This document shows positions 18,200-28,055 of a DNA stretch of 64,000 nucleotides, in pieces. The stretch is from Tenacibaculum sp. Lineage in GTDB: Bacteria; Bacteroidota; Bacteroidia; Flavobacteriales; Flavobacteriaceae. The notes under the pieces were generated by a model that was not told where the DNA came from, searched no databases, and saw nothing but the letters and a program-made list of their open reading frames with translations. Location of the stretch: NCBI GenBank assembly GCA_022448525.1, contig JAKVCX010000004.1:186001-250000 (forward strand), in the 5' to 3' direction. Positions within the stretch are counted from its first letter, which is position 1. Each line of letters begins with the position of its first letter. The position numbers and the translations under genes were made by a program.

Positions 18200-20794
18200 T
18201 TATTGTTTAATAACTTTTATTGGCTTTGATATTGGAGCATCATTTAAGGTTGTATTAATGATGTAAATACCTTTAGCACCGAAATCTGAATTTGATAATT
18301 CTATTCTATGATTTCCTTTTTGTTTTTCACTATTAAAAATGACTTTAGTTTGACCAAGTATATTAGAAATACTCACTTTTAGGTTTCCGTTTTTACTCGT
18401 AGAAATATAAAGATTTGATTTGTTTCTAATTGGGTTTGGAGCAAGCGAAACATTGTCTAAAATAGATAATTCGGTTTTTGAATTTGCTGAACTTCTAGAA
18501 GAAGTACAATTCGTAGTGCAGTTATCTGTCCAAACACCATTCGATTTTCCATTACTAGTTCCTGTAATTCTAAACCAACCATCAGTTCCTCTTGTTAAAT
18601 CAACTGTTTGTTGTCCATTTCCATTATTAAAAACAACACCTATATCATTTGAAGAAACACCATTAGGAACATTGAAAGTATAATTAGACCAACTAACTTC
18701 ATTATTCATTTGTTGCCCTGGCCATCCTGGAGTACCAGATAGTGTTGTATTGGAAGTTTTATTATATAAATAAGCATTCACTGTATTTCCCCAAGAGGAA
18801 GTTCTTAAAAAGTTTAATGTAACTGTATTAGTCGGAGGAGGAGGCGTATTTGTACATTCAGAAGAGCAATTAGTTGTCCAAGTACCGTTATCATACCAAC
18901 CATCGGTTCCTCTTGCTAAATCATCAGTTTGATTTGAACCATCATTGAATATTACTCTTATATTAGTTGGTGAAGTACCTGAAGGAACATTTAAAGTATA
19001 CTTATACCAAGGAGTTCCAGAAATACTAGACATTGCTTGTCCTGGCCATCCTTGTGTTCCAGGAATTGTAGAGTTCGTAGAAGCATCGAAGAAATATGCA
19101 TTTACGTTAGAACTCCAATTATTTGGCTTTTTAAATTGATAAGTAATGCTTCCTGTAGGAGGTGGTGGTGGAGTACTCGTGCAATTAGAAGGACAATTAT
19201 TTGTCCAAGTACCGTTATCATACCAACCATCTGTACTTCTGCTTAAATCATCACTTTGATTAGTTCCGTCATTAAATATTACTCGAATATTTTCAGCGGC
19301 TACGCCAAGAGGTGGGTTTACTTGGAATGAGTACCATGGTGTACCAGCAATATTGGTCATTGATTGACCTGGCCAACCTGATGTTCCTGGAATGATTGCA
19401 TTAGTTGATGCATCAAACAAATATGCGTTCACATTATTATTCCAAGAGTTTGGTTTTTTGAAATTTACCGTAAAAGGATCAACTTGTGTTGGAGGTGGAG
19501 GAGGAGTTCCGCCTTGAGTCCAAACAGCATAATCAGTTCCAGATGTTCTTAAAACCCATCCAGTTCCGTTTGGAGCCCAGTTTCCACTTCCTAATTTCAT
19601 AGCAATAGTCCCATTTCTTCCGTCGATGTAAGCAGCATATAAATCGTTTCTTGCTTCAGCAATGTTGATAGAAGATCCTGCAAATATTCTAGCATCTTTA
19701 CGAATAGCAATTAAATCTTTAATCGCATTTCTAACTCCTGTCCCAGTATCGAAATAATGAGTCCAGAATACCATTGGATTTCCTGGATGTGTTAAAATAT
19801 AAGCATATCCTTTGCGTAAGTTTGTTTCTCCACCTGGGAAAACATAACCAGGACCACAGCATTGTTGTGCAGCACCAGTATCGTGATTATCTAAAAAAGT
19901 AACAGATTTTGATGGATTTATTCCAATCATTCCTGAAGGATTTCCACCACCATCTCTTAAATAAGAAAGATTATTATCTCGAAAAGCATTTTGCAATGTA
20001 ACCTTTGTGTTGAAATCAAATGCAGAAGAAGATTGTTGTGTAAAATTAACCCAGTTATTAGTTTGAACTCTACTACTTTCTAATAATTCTCCTACAGCGA
20101 AATAAGGGTTTGTAGCATCGTTATATTCTTTGTTGAAAATAGGATCGTAACCATGAACAAAATCATATCTCCAGCCATCAAAACCTAAATCGTTTTTTAA
20201 GAAGTTCATCCAGTTTTTAATTTCTTGACGTACCGCAGGATTAAAGTGATCTAAATCTCTTGCTGGTCCGTAAGTTCCGTTTGAACCATCAGCTTTTAAG
20301 GCAGTTCCAGGGAAATAATCCCCGTTGATACTGAATTCAACAGGAAAATTTACAAAATTTCGACCTTCATCGTCAGCCGTAATAAAAGTAGTTGGCCAGG
20401 CAGGGTTTGTAAAAGTTACAGCATCTGCAGTTCCAACACGGTGATTTATAACAATATCACCGATAATTTTTACTCCTGCATTGTGATAAGTGTTAATCAA
20501 GTTTCTTAATTGAGCTTCTGTTCCGTAAGCACTATTAAAATTGTAAAGTTCTCTTGGAAGATATCCTTGTGGAGCACCAGAATCACTTACAGGAGGAAGC
20601 CAAATCATATCAAATCCAGCACTACTTAGTTCACTACTGTTTTGTGTAACAACATTAAACCATGTTTGGCCTGCTGGTTGATTTTGCACGTTCCAATCAA
20701 AAGCTTGGAAGAGTACATCTTCGTCTTGTGCTAAAACATTTAGGGAAAAAATGCATAGCAAAACTAATTGAAAGTTTTTTAGGATTTTTTTCAT
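18200..20794 (-). CDS. Secreted alpha-amylase (GH13) with three starch-binding modules and a T9SS tail
   Basis: 864 residues. Signal peptide to about residue 22 (FSLNVLAQ). GH13 catalytic barrel, about 24-425: DIVINHR, GWRYDFVHGY (nucleophile D211), VGELLES (acid E236), FLDNHDTG (D305). Then three homologous modules of about 100 residues (about 439-545, 551-650, 657-765), each with VNAY, GWPGQ, PW/SWxxY, VxFNxG and DGW(Y/F), resembling CBM25/26-type starch binding, separated by PPPP linkers. The last 80 residues (LAPNPIRNKSN... to ...KPIKVIKQ) form a type A T9SS sorting domain, so it is exported to the surface or medium to degrade starch. The modules are also similar at DNA level. Two palindromic sites lie upstream. 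Confidence 0.95.
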   Translation of the reverse strand: MKKILKNFQLVLLCIFSLNVLAQDEDVLFQAFDWNVQNQPAGQTWFNVVTQNSSELSSAGFDMIWLPPVSDSGAPQGYLPRELYNFNSAYGTEAQLRNLINTYHNAGVKIIGDIVINHRVGTADAVTFTNPAWPTTFITADDEGRNFVNFPVEFSINGDYFPGTALKADGSNGTYGPARDLDHFNPAVRQEIKNWMNFLKNDLGFDGWRYDFVHGYDPIFNKEYNDATNPYFAVGELLESSRVQTNNWVNFTQQSSSAFDFNTKVTLQNAFRDNNLSYLRDGGGNPSGMIGINPSKSVTFLDNHDTGAAQQCCGPGYVFPGGETNLRKGYAYILTHPGNPMVFWTHYFDTGTGVRNAIKDLIAIRKDARIFAGSSINIAEARNDLYAAYIDGRNGTIAMKLGSGNWAPNGTGWVLRTSGTDYAVWTQGGTPPPPPTQVDPFTVNFKKPNSWNNNVNAYLFDASTNAIIPGTSGWPGQSMTNIAGTPWYSFQVNPPLGVAAENIRVIFNDGTNQSDDLSRSTDGWYDNGTWTNNCPSNCTSTPPPPPTGSITYQFKKPNNWSSNVNAYFFDASTNSTIPGTQGWPGQAMSSISGTPWYKYTLNVPSGTSPTNIRVIFNDGSNQTDDLARGTDGWYDNGTWTTNCSSECTNTPPPPTNTVTLNFLRTSSWGNTVNAYLYNKTSNTTLSGTPGWPGQQMNNEVSWSNYTFNVPNGVSSNDIGVVFNNGNGQQTVDLTRGTDGWFRITGTSNGKSNGVWTDNCTTNCTSSRSSANSKTELSILDNVSLAPNPIRNKSNLYISTSKNGNLKVSISNILGQTKVIFNSEKQKGNHRIELSNSDFGAKGIYIINTTLNDAPISKPIKVIKQ

Positions 20795-20958
20795 TGTAAT
20801 TAAGTTATTTGGTTTGAAAGGTTAAAAGAAATAATAGGATAACACTTGTTAGAAGATTGGTTGAAACTTCATGTTTTAAGTGTTAAAAAATGAATAATTC
20901 TTCAATTCCAAACGAATTTATTGCGAATTAGTCAATGAAAAAAAAGAAGAACTTTACT

Positions 20959-20994
20959 AAATCGATTTCGTGTTAATAAATAAATCGATTTCGT
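20959..20994. promoter_or_regulatory. Paired palindromic sites upstream of the amylase gene
   Basis: AAATCGATTTCGT occurs at 20959-20971 and again at 20982-20994, a 23-bp period (about two helical turns). AAATCGATTT is a perfect palindrome with a central CG, as in LacI-family operators. The pair is framed by ACTTTAC (20951-20957) and its inverse GTAAAGT (20993-20999). It lies 165-200 bases before the amylase start and within the spacer after rmuC. An operator for starch control is inference. Nothing else is recognised in 20795-21090. Confidence 0.4.
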
Positions 20995-21090
20995 AAAGTT
21001 TCGTTGAATTAACTGTAAAAATTTACGTCTAAATTGTGGTTTTTAGTATTTCGATACCGTTGTAGATTTCGATTTTGATAAGAAAGAGAA

Positions 21091-22425
21091 TTAATCTTCT
21101 TCTTTAGCTCTTTCGATTATACTCTCAGGAAGTGCTTTTTTTGCTTTAGCTCCCATTTTCTTAAGCTTTTCTACACTAGTAATTAAGTTTCCTCTTCCTT
21201 CTACTAATTTATTCATAGCTAAGCTATAATCATTTTTAGTGGCATCAATCTTTTTACCAATGTTGATAAGATCTTTCAGGAGACCTTCAAATTTATCGTA
21301 AAGAGCTCCCGCTTGTCTAGCAATTTCAAGAGCATTTCGTTGTTGCTTTTCGTTGTTCCACATCGTATCAATTGTACGTAGAGTAGCCAATAGAGTAGTA
21401 GGTGTTACAATTACAATATTCTTTTCAAATGCTTTGTTATATAGTGTATTGTCTTCATTCAAAGCCACTGCAAAAGCAGGTTCAATAGGAACAAATAACA
21501 ATACAAAATCTGGTGACTCTATTTTATATATATCTTCATACTTCTTTTCAGAAAGCTGATCTACGTGACGTTTTAACGAATTTGTGTGTTCTTTTAGTAA
21601 TCGCTCTTTTTCGTTATCATCATCAGAGTTTACTAATTGTTCATAAGCAGTTAAAGAAACTTTACTATCAACAATCATTTTTTTGTTGTCTGGTAAATGA
21701 ATTACAACATCAGGTAGAATTCTTTTTCCTTCTTCATTAGTAAACGATTGTTGAACAAAGTATTCACGATCTTTCTCTAGTCCTGATTTCTCTAAAACAC
21801 GTTCTAAAACCAATTCTCCCCAATTTCCTTGAGTTTTACTATCTCCTTTTAATGCTTTTGTAAGATTTAAAGTTTCTTTACTCATTTGAGCGTTTAACTC
21901 TTTTAAGCCTAATATTTGCTGACGTAGTGCAGAGTGATAATCAATACTTTCTTTGTGAGTTTTATCTACTTTTTCTTCAAAGTCTTTTATTTTCTTTTCT
22001 AAAGGATCAAGAATATTTTTGATGTTTTCCTTATTCTGAACAGTAAATTTATTGGATTTTTCCTCTAAAATTTTATTAGCAAGGTTTTCAAACTCTTTGG
22101 TGAATTTTTCTTGAAGTCCTTCAATTTCCTTTTTATTGTCCTCAAGTTTTATATTCAAATTTTTTAACTGAACATCTTGTTGAGTATTTAATTTAATTAA
22201 GTTTTCTTTCTCGGATTGAATAAATTTTAACTCCTCTTTTAATTCCTGAATATCATTTTCAGCAGATTTTTTATTCTCCTGAAGAATATTGTTTCTTTCT
22301 AATAAGGACGAATTATCCTTTTCTAAAACACTTGCTTTGTTTTTTTGAATAATATAACCGACAAGAAATCCTAAGATAATACTCAGTAAACCAGTAAGTA
22401 AAATGTATAGCAGTTGATCTGACAT
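21091..22425 (-). CDS. rmuC: DNA recombination protein RmuC
   Basis: 444 residues. One N-terminal membrane helix (LLYILLTGLLSIILGFLVGYII), a long coiled coil (about 30-165), then the RmuC nuclease-like domain: TQGNWGELVLERVLEKSGL, LPDVVIHLPDNKKMIVDSKVSL, and DFVLLFVPIEPAF, IVTPTTLLATLRTI. The VDSKVSL segment matches the PD-(D/E)xK-type core. The family limits inversions and recombination at repeats. It is monocistronic, with its 3' end facing the amylase upstream region. Confidence 0.93.
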   Translation of the reverse strand: MSDQLLYILLTGLLSIILGFLVGYIIQKNKASVLEKDNSSLLERNNILQENKKSAENDIQELKEELKFIQSEKENLIKLNTQQDVQLKNLNIKLEDNKKEIEGLQEKFTKEFENLANKILEEKSNKFTVQNKENIKNILDPLEKKIKDFEEKVDKTHKESIDYHSALRQQILGLKELNAQMSKETLNLTKALKGDSKTQGNWGELVLERVLEKSGLEKDREYFVQQSFTNEEGKRILPDVVIHLPDNKKMIVDSKVSLTAYEQLVNSDDDNEKERLLKEHTNSLKRHVDQLSEKKYEDIYKIESPDFVLLFVPIEPAFAVALNEDNTLYNKAFEKNIVIVTPTTLLATLRTIDTMWNNEKQQRNALEIARQAGALYDKFEGLLKDLINIGKKIDATKNDYSLAMNKLVEGRGNLITSVEKLKKMGAKAKKALPESIIERAKEED

Positions 22426-22471
22426 TAGATAAAAAATTAAAACGCTAAATTTACCTTTTTAAAGTCAATTT

Positions 22472-23032
22472 ATGATACAACGCTTATCTAAATTTATCTT
22501 CCATACTTTACTTGGTTGGAAGCTAGTTGGTAATTTTCCGAAAGATCTCAAAAAGTACATTGTAATTGGTGCTCCACATACGAGTTGGAAGGATTTTCCT
22601 ATTGCTATTTTGGCACGAACTGTTACAAAAATTGAGATCAATTATATAGGAAAAGCAGCTTTGTTTAAACCACCTTTTGGTTTCATTTTTAGAAAACTTG
22701 GAGGAACACCGGTAGACAGAAGTAAGAGTACAAACTTGGTTGATGCGATTGTAAGCATTTTCAATGAAAAAGAACAGTTTCGTTTAGCGCTATCTCCAGA
22801 AGGAACGAGACAATATACTGATAAATGGAAAACAGGTTTTTATTATATAGCAAAAGGAGCGAATGTACCTATTGTTATGTTTGCTTTCGACTTTAAAAAC
22901 AAACAAATCATAGTTGCAGATCCATACGATTTAACTGATGATATGGAGAAAGATTTTGATCACTTTTTAAATTTTTATAAAGATATTGTACCGGCTAAAC
23001 CTGAGTTGTTTAATAATAAAAACCTACTTTAA
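22472..23032 (+). CDS. 1-acyl-glycerol-3-phosphate acyltransferase-like protein
   Basis: 186 residues, PlsC-like fold. The acceptor motif HxxxxD appears as HTSWKDFP (about residues 37-44), the second motif as GGTPVDRSKS and the third as LSPEGTR, followed by KTGFYYIAKGANVPIVMFAFD. Members move an acyl chain to lysophospholipid-type acceptors at the membrane; this short form has no N-terminal membrane anchor apart from a weak hydrophobic start, and the acceptor is uncertain. The stop codon lies inside the following terminator. Confidence 0.85.
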   Translation: MIQRLSKFIFHTLLGWKLVGNFPKDLKKYIVIGAPHTSWKDFPIAILARTVTKIEINYIGKAALFKPPFGFIFRKLGGTPVDRSKSTNLVDAIVSIFNEKEQFRLALSPEGTRQYTDKWKTGFYYIAKGANVPIVMFAFDFKNKQIIVADPYDLTDDMEKDFDHFLNFYKDIVPAKPELFNNKNLL

Positions 23033-23046
23033 AAAAGTAGGTTTTT
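23017..23046. terminator. Bidirectional terminator between the acyltransferase and gcvT
   Basis: Stem AAAAACCTACTT / AAGTAGGTTTTT with a short A/T loop. It contains the acyltransferase stop codon (23030-23032) and also lies after the convergent gcvT. Confidence 0.85.
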
Positions 23047-23076
23047 ATTATTTATATAGTATGTAGTTTACTTTTA

Positions 23077-24159
23077 TTATCCTTTATAAAAAGGTAACTT
23101 AACTACCTTGGCAGCAACTTGTTTCTTACGTATTTGAATTTTAATTTCAGAGTCAACCTTTGAGTTATCAATTGTAACATATCCTAAACCAATTCCTTTT
23201 CCTAAACTTGGACTCATTGTTCCAGAAGTAACATTACCGATAATAGTCCCTTCAGAATCAACGATTTCATAATCTTTTCTAGGAATTCCTCTTTCTGTCA
23301 TTTCAAATGCAATTAGTTTACGCGAAACACCTTCTTCTTTTTGCTTCTTTAAAGCTTCTGCATTTACAAAATCTTTAGTGAATTTTGTAATCCAACTTAA
23401 ACCAGCTTCAATAGGAGAAGTAGTATCATCAATATCATTTCCATATAAACAATATCCCATTTCTAAACGTAATGTATCACGTGCAGCTAAACCAATTGGT
23501 TTAATTCCCCAGTCAGATCCAGCTTCAAAAACGTTTTTCCAAAGTTGCTCAACATCTTCATTTTTTACATATACTTCAAATCCACCTGATCCAGTATATC
23601 CTGTTGCAGAGACTACCACATTAGGAATTCCAGCAAAGTCTGTAATCTCAAATGTATAAAATTTGATTGCTGATAAGTCTACAGAAGTTAATGATTGCAT
23701 CGCTTCAGCGGCTTTTGGACCTTGAATCGCTAATAATGACCAGTCTTCTGAATGGTTTTCCATTTCAACGTTTAAATCGTTGTGTTGTGAAATCCAGTTC
23801 CAATCTTTTTCAATATTAGAAGCATTTACCACTAACATGTATTCTGTTTCAGAAATCATGTAGATAATTAAATCATCTACAATTCCTCCATCACCGTTTG
23901 GCATACATGTATATTGAGCTTTACCTGGAACTAATTTAGAAGCGTCATTCGTAGTAATTTTTTGAATTAAAGCCAATGCATTTTCTCCTTTTAAGAAGAA
24001 TTCTCCCATGTGACTTACATCAAATACACCAACTCCATTTCTTACAGTTTCATGCTCAGCATTTACTCCTTCGTATTGAACAGGCATATTATATCCAGCA
24101 AAAGGAACCATTTTAGCACCTAAAGCTTCGTGAACGTGCGTTAAAGCAGTGTTTTTCAT
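23077..24159 (-). CDS. gcvT: Glycine cleavage system T protein (aminomethyltransferase)
   Basis: 360 residues. It transfers the methylene group from the aminomethylated H protein to tetrahydrofolate, releasing ammonia. Motifs: [26 protein letters not shown] (folate/H-protein site), [16 protein letters not shown] loop ([15 protein letters not shown]), [19 protein letters not shown] and [28 protein letters not shown]. Complete and normal in length. The other gcv genes are not in the window. Confidence 0.96.
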   Translation of the reverse strand: MKNTALTHVHEALGAKMVPFAGYNMPVQYEGVNAEHETVRNGVGVFDVSHMGEFFLKGENALALIQKITTNDASKLVPGKAQYTCMPNGDGGIVDDLIIYMISETEYMLVVNASNIEKDWNWISQHNDLNVEMENHSEDWSLLAIQGPKAAEAMQSLTSVDLSAIKFYTFEITDFAGIPNVVVSATGYTGSGGFEVYVKNEDVEQLWKNVFEAGSDWGIKPIGLAARDTLRLEMGYCLYGNDIDDTTSPIEAGLSWITKFTKDFVNAEALKKQKEEGVSRKLIAFEMTERGIPRKDYEIVDSEGTIIGNVTSGTMSPSLGKGIGLGYVTIDNSKVDSEIKIQIRKKQVAAKVVKLPFYKG

Positions 24160-24184
24160 TTGATTTGTTTGTTTAATGATAGGT

Positions 24185-24192
24185 CAAAAATA
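24185..24192 (-). promoter_or_regulatory. -7 element (TATTTTTG) of gcvT
   Basis: Minus-strand TAnnTTTG match about 25 bases before the gcvT start; no clear -33 element. No riboswitch-like structure was recognised in the 180-base spacer. Confidence 0.45.
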
Positions 24193-24342
24193 TTGAATCC
24201 TTTTGTAAACACCTATAAACTTTTCAAGTATTCTGAGTATAAAATCATAAATGGGATATAACAAGTAAAATTAAGTTACTATAGTAGATTATCGATTCTA
24301 TCAAAAGAACTATCTTAGATTAAAATTTAAAACAAATCTATA

Positions 24343-25986
24343 ATGAAGAAATCAACTTTGTTGTTGCTTTTTATGGTTTTAGTAAGTTCAAATCTATTCG
24401 CTCAAAAAGGGTTATTTCAACATACTGAAACATTTACTCGTCAAGACTCCCTTAGAGGAAGTATTACATCAGAAAGAGTTTGGTGGGATTTAACATATTA
24501 TCATCTTGATATTTCTGTAAATCCAGATAAAAGATTCATTAAAGGAAATAATGAAATTAAATACAAAGTATTAGAAAGTTCTAATGTTCTTCAGGTCGAT
24601 TTACAAGAGCCTATGAAAATTACTAAAGTGATTCAAAATGGAAAAGAGCTGACTGTAAAGTCTGAAGGAAATGCTCATTTTATTGAACTTAAAGAGAATC
24701 AGGTAAAAGGAAAAGAGTATTCTATTAAAGTGTATTATGAAGGATATCCAAGAGTAGCAAAAAATGCACCTTGGGATGGTGGTTTTTCATGGAAGAAAGA
24801 TACTAATGGAAATCATTTTGTAGCAACTTCATGTCAAGGGTTAGGAGCTAGTGTTTGGTGGCCGAACAAAGATCATATGTATGATGAAGTTGAAAGTATG
24901 GATATTAGTGTTCGTGTTCCTAGTAATTTGATGAACATTTCTAACGGTAGATTACAAAAAGTTGAAAAGCATGATGACAACACAACAACTTATCATTGGA
25001 GAGTTAACAATCCGATTAATAATTACGGAGTAAATGTTAATATTGGTGATTATGTACATTTTTCTGAAAAGTATCAGGGAGAAGGAGGAGAGCTTGATAT
25101 GGATTATTATGTTTTAAGAGATAATTTAAAAAAGGCAAAAGAGCATTTTAAAGATGCTCCAAAAATGATGAAAGCTTTTGAGCACTGGTTCGGTAAGTAT
25201 CCTTTTTATGAAGACAGTTTTAAATTAGTTGAAGTTCCTTATTTAGGAATGGAACACCAAAGTTCAGTGACTTATGGAAACAAATATTTAAAAGGATATT
25301 TAGGTGGTGATTTATCTGGTACAGGTTGGGGATTAAAGTTCGATTTTATTATTATTCATGAAGCAGGTCATGAGTGGTTTGCAAATAATATTACAAATAA
25401 AGATATTGCTGATATGTGGATACATGAAAGTTTTACTGCCTATTCGGAAAATCTATTTTTAGATTATTATTATGGAAAAGATGCATCTGCAGATTATGTT
25501 ATCGGAACAAGAAGAGCTATAGCTAATGATAAGCCAATTATTGGTCAGTATGATGTAAATAGTGAAGGTTCTGGTGATATGTATTATAAAGGTGCGAATA
25601 TGTTACATACAATTCGCCAATTAATAAATAATGATGAAAAGTGGCGAAGTATTTTAAGAGGCTTAAATAAAGATTTCTATCATACAACAGTTAGTACGGC
25701 TGATATTGAGAATTATTTAATTAAAAAATCGAAAATTGATTTATCAAAAGTTTTTGATCAGTATTTAAGAACGATAAAAATTCCTGTTTTTGAGTATAAA
25801 ATAGAAGGGAATAAAGTTACATATCGATGGAATAATGTTGTAGAAGGATTTAAAATGCCAATTAATATATTGGTAAATGATGAAAAGATTTGTTTAAAGC
25901 CAACAGAGAATTGGAAGAGTAAAAAGCTAAAAGATACAAACGTTGTTATTGATAAAAACTTCTATGTAAGAATTAAGAAGCTTTAG
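24343..25986 (+). CDS. M1-family metallopeptidase (aminopeptidase N-like), secreted
   Basis: 547 residues. Signal peptide MKKSTLLLLFMVLVSSNLFAQ, then the M1 N-terminal beta domain (YYHLDISVNPDKRFIKGNNEIKY, split region) and the catalytic thermolysin-like domain: substrate motif LGMEHQSSVTYG (in place of GAMEN), zinc motif HEAGHEWFANN and the downstream Glu ligand in DMWIHESFTAYSE. The large C-terminal HEAT-like domain of E. coli PepN is replaced by a short tail. A periplasmic or surface aminopeptidase is likely. Confidence 0.93.
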   Translation: MKKSTLLLLFMVLVSSNLFAQKGLFQHTETFTRQDSLRGSITSERVWWDLTYYHLDISVNPDKRFIKGNNEIKYKVLESSNVLQVDLQEPMKITKVIQNGKELTVKSEGNAHFIELKENQVKGKEYSIKVYYEGYPRVAKNAPWDGGFSWKKDTNGNHFVATSCQGLGASVWWPNKDHMYDEVESMDISVRVPSNLMNISNGRLQKVEKHDDNTTTYHWRVNNPINNYGVNVNIGDYVHFSEKYQGEGGELDMDYYVLRDNLKKAKEHFKDAPKMMKAFEHWFGKYPFYEDSFKLVEVPYLGMEHQSSVTYGNKYLKGYLGGDLSGTGWGLKFDFIIIHEAGHEWFANNITNKDIADMWIHESFTAYSENLFLDYYYGKDASADYVIGTRRAIANDKPIIGQYDVNSEGSGDMYYKGANMLHTIRQLINNDEKWRSILRGLNKDFYHTTVSTADIENYLIKKSKIDLSKVFDQYLRTIKIPVFEYKIEGNKVTYRWNNVVEGFKMPINILVNDEKICLKPTENWKSKKLKDTNVVIDKNFYVRIKKL

Positions 25987-26003
25987 TGTACGATAAGTAA
26001 ACT

Positions 26004-26035
26004 AAAAAAGCAGATGGAATTCCATCTGCTTTTTT
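26004..26035. terminator. Bidirectional terminator after the M1 peptidase
   Basis: Fully palindromic stem AAAAAAGCAGATGGAA / TTCCATCTGCTTTTTT. It also lies just after the convergent acyl-CoA synthetase gene. Confidence 0.88.
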
Positions 26036-26052
26036 TATTTCTATAAGTTTAT

Positions 26053-27825
26053 TTATTTTCTGTCGTACATCTTTTCGTACAAATCAGTATAAATTCCTTT
26101 AATGATATTACGTTTCATTTTCATTGTTGGAGTTAAATGACCGCTGTCAACTGTCCATTCTTCTGGAGTAAGCTCAAAACGCTTAATTTGCTCCCATTTT
26201 CCGAAGTTACAATTACAATCGTCAACTTCCTCTTGTAAACGAGCTATAACCTTTTCGTTATATACTAATTGTTTAGCATCTGTAAAGTCGATATCATTTC
26301 TTCTTGCCCATTCAGCAATAAAATCAAAACTTGGTTGTATTAATGCAGTAGGCATTTTTTCACCTTCACCAACAACCATAACTTGTTCTATAAATCTTGA
26401 TTGTTTTAGTTTATCTTCTAAAAGAGTTGGAATTACGTATTTTCCACCAGATGTTTTAAACATTTCTTTAATACGTCCAGTAATACTTAGAAAACCGTTT
26501 TCAACTTTCCCTTTATCTCCAGTGTGGAAATAACCATTTTTAATAACTTGCTCTGTACGTTCAGGATCTTTGTAATATCCCATCATTACATTTGGTCCTT
26601 TTACTAAAACTTCATCTTCTTCCGAAATTTTAACTTCAACACCGTCAATAATTCTTCCTACTGTTCCAATTTTAAAACCTCCATCACGAACATCATTTAC
26701 AGATACTACTGGTGAAGTTTCTGTTAAACCATATCCTTCCATTACAGGCATTCCGGCAGCCGCAAAAACTCTAGCTAATCTCGGTTGTAAAGCAGCACTA
26801 CCAGAAACCATTATTTTTAAGTTTCCTCCTAAAGCAGCTTGCCACTTAGAAAATATTAATTTTCTAGCAAGTCCTAATTGCTTTTCATACCACCATCCGT
26901 TAGCTCCATATGGTTGATATTTTAATCCAAGTTCAATTGCCCAGAAGAACAATGCTTTTTTAATTCCAGAAAGTTCTGTTCCTTTAGCGTAAATCTTATC
27001 GTAGATTTTTTCATAAAGTCTAGGAACTGCCGTCATTACATTAGGCTTAACTTCTTGAGCATTTTCACTTAACTTTTCAATAGATTCTGCGAAATAAATT
27101 GAAATTCCACAAAATTGATATAAGTATAAAATCATACGCTCAAAGATGTGACACACAGGTAAGAAACTTAAACTGATTCCTTGACCGTGATCAACAGGGA
27201 CTCTTTTTGAGCTTGATAATACATTAGAAACAATATTATTATGAGATAGCATTACACCTTTAGGTTTTCCAGTGGTACCTGAAGTGTAAATTAATGTTGC
27301 TAAATCTTCTGGTTTTACAGCATCTTTACGTGCGTCAACTTCGTCTTGGTTGCTAGGGTCTTTACCAAGTTCTAAAACTTCATTCCAGCTTGTTTCACCT
27401 TCAATATCATCAAAAGTATAAACTGCCTTCAATTTTGTATTTCCTTTAATCTGATTCAGTTTTTCTACAATTGTAGTATCTGACACAAAACAATATGTAG
27501 CTTCTGAATGATTTAATACGTATTCGTAATCTTCTTTGGAAATAGTAGGGTAAATAGGAACATTTTGAGCTCCTGTTTGTAAAATACCAATGTCACAAAT
27601 ATTCCATTCTGTGCGGTTGTTGGTAGAAATGATAGCTATTTTATCATTTGGTTGAACACCTAATCTTAATAAACCTCTACTGATGGTATTTGCTCTTTCG
27701 ATGTATTCTTTAGTAGAAATAGATTCCCAACTTCCGTTGTATTTTGTAGTTAGTGCTTTTTGCAGATTATACTTTTCCAATTGATAGTATGGAAAATCAA
27801 AAAGCCGAGTAATTTCAATCGACAT
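26053..27825 (-). CDS. Long-chain acyl-CoA synthetase (AMP-binding)
   Basis: 590 residues, ANL superfamily. Motifs: the P-loop-like A3 region LIYTSGTTGKPKGVMLSH, A5 GYGLTETSPV, A7 YFHTGDKGKVENGFLSITGR and A8 KEMFKTSGGKYVIP, with the C-terminal lysine in TPTMKMKRNII. FadD15-like enzymes of this size activate long-chain fatty acids in the cytoplasm for degradation or lipid synthesis. The gene stands alone. Confidence 0.93.
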   Translation of the reverse strand: MSIEITRLFDFPYYQLEKYNLQKALTTKYNGSWESISTKEYIERANTISRGLLRLGVQPNDKIAIISTNNRTEWNICDIGILQTGAQNVPIYPTISKEDYEYVLNHSEATYCFVSDTTIVEKLNQIKGNTKLKAVYTFDDIEGETSWNEVLELGKDPSNQDEVDARKDAVKPEDLATLIYTSGTTGKPKGVMLSHNNIVSNVLSSSKRVPVDHGQGISLSFLPVCHIFERMILYLYQFCGISIYFAESIEKLSENAQEVKPNVMTAVPRLYEKIYDKIYAKGTELSGIKKALFFWAIELGLKYQPYGANGWWYEKQLGLARKLIFSKWQAALGGNLKIMVSGSAALQPRLARVFAAAGMPVMEGYGLTETSPVVSVNDVRDGGFKIGTVGRIIDGVEVKISEEDEVLVKGPNVMMGYYKDPERTEQVIKNGYFHTGDKGKVENGFLSITGRIKEMFKTSGGKYVIPTLLEDKLKQSRFIEQVMVVGEGEKMPTALIQPSFDFIAEWARRNDIDFTDAKQLVYNEKVIARLQEEVDDCNCNFGKWEQIKRFELTPEEWTVDSGHLTPTMKMKRNIIKGIYTDLYEKMYDRK

Positions 27826-28006
27826 ATGTACCTTTAATTTGTGTAGCCCAAATTACTAAAATTACCTTGGTTCTACAAAATTTGTTTTTGACTGAATTAC
27901 TGATTTTTACGCATCAATTTTAACAGTTTGATAGTATATTTTTCATGAAAAAGGTGAAATGCTAATAAATAATGCAAAAAATCACGGAATTAATAATATG
28001 AACAAA

Positions 28007-28033
28007 AACCCCAAAGATTTGATCTTTGGGGTT
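28007..28033 (-). terminator. Terminator of the CxxCH lipoprotein gene
   Basis: Perfect 12-bp stem AACCCCAAAGAT / ATCTTTGGGGTT with loop TTG; followed by T residues on the minus strand. Confidence 0.85.
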
Positions 28034-28055
28034 CTAAATATCTTCTAAATAAGTG

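Noticed and set aside
18850..19480. The repeated DNA in this stretch as an insertion or CRISPR-like repeat
   Set aside because: It is the coding sequence of homologous starch-binding modules in the amylase gene.
24160..24342. A glycine riboswitch before gcvT
   Set aside because: No tandem aptamer-like structure was recognised in the 180-base spacer; only a -7 element is seen.
27835..27860. GTGTAG half-site near the acyl-CoA synthetase promoter, as a fourth operator
   Set aside because: Only one half of the palindrome is present (the mirror half is missing), so it is probably chance.
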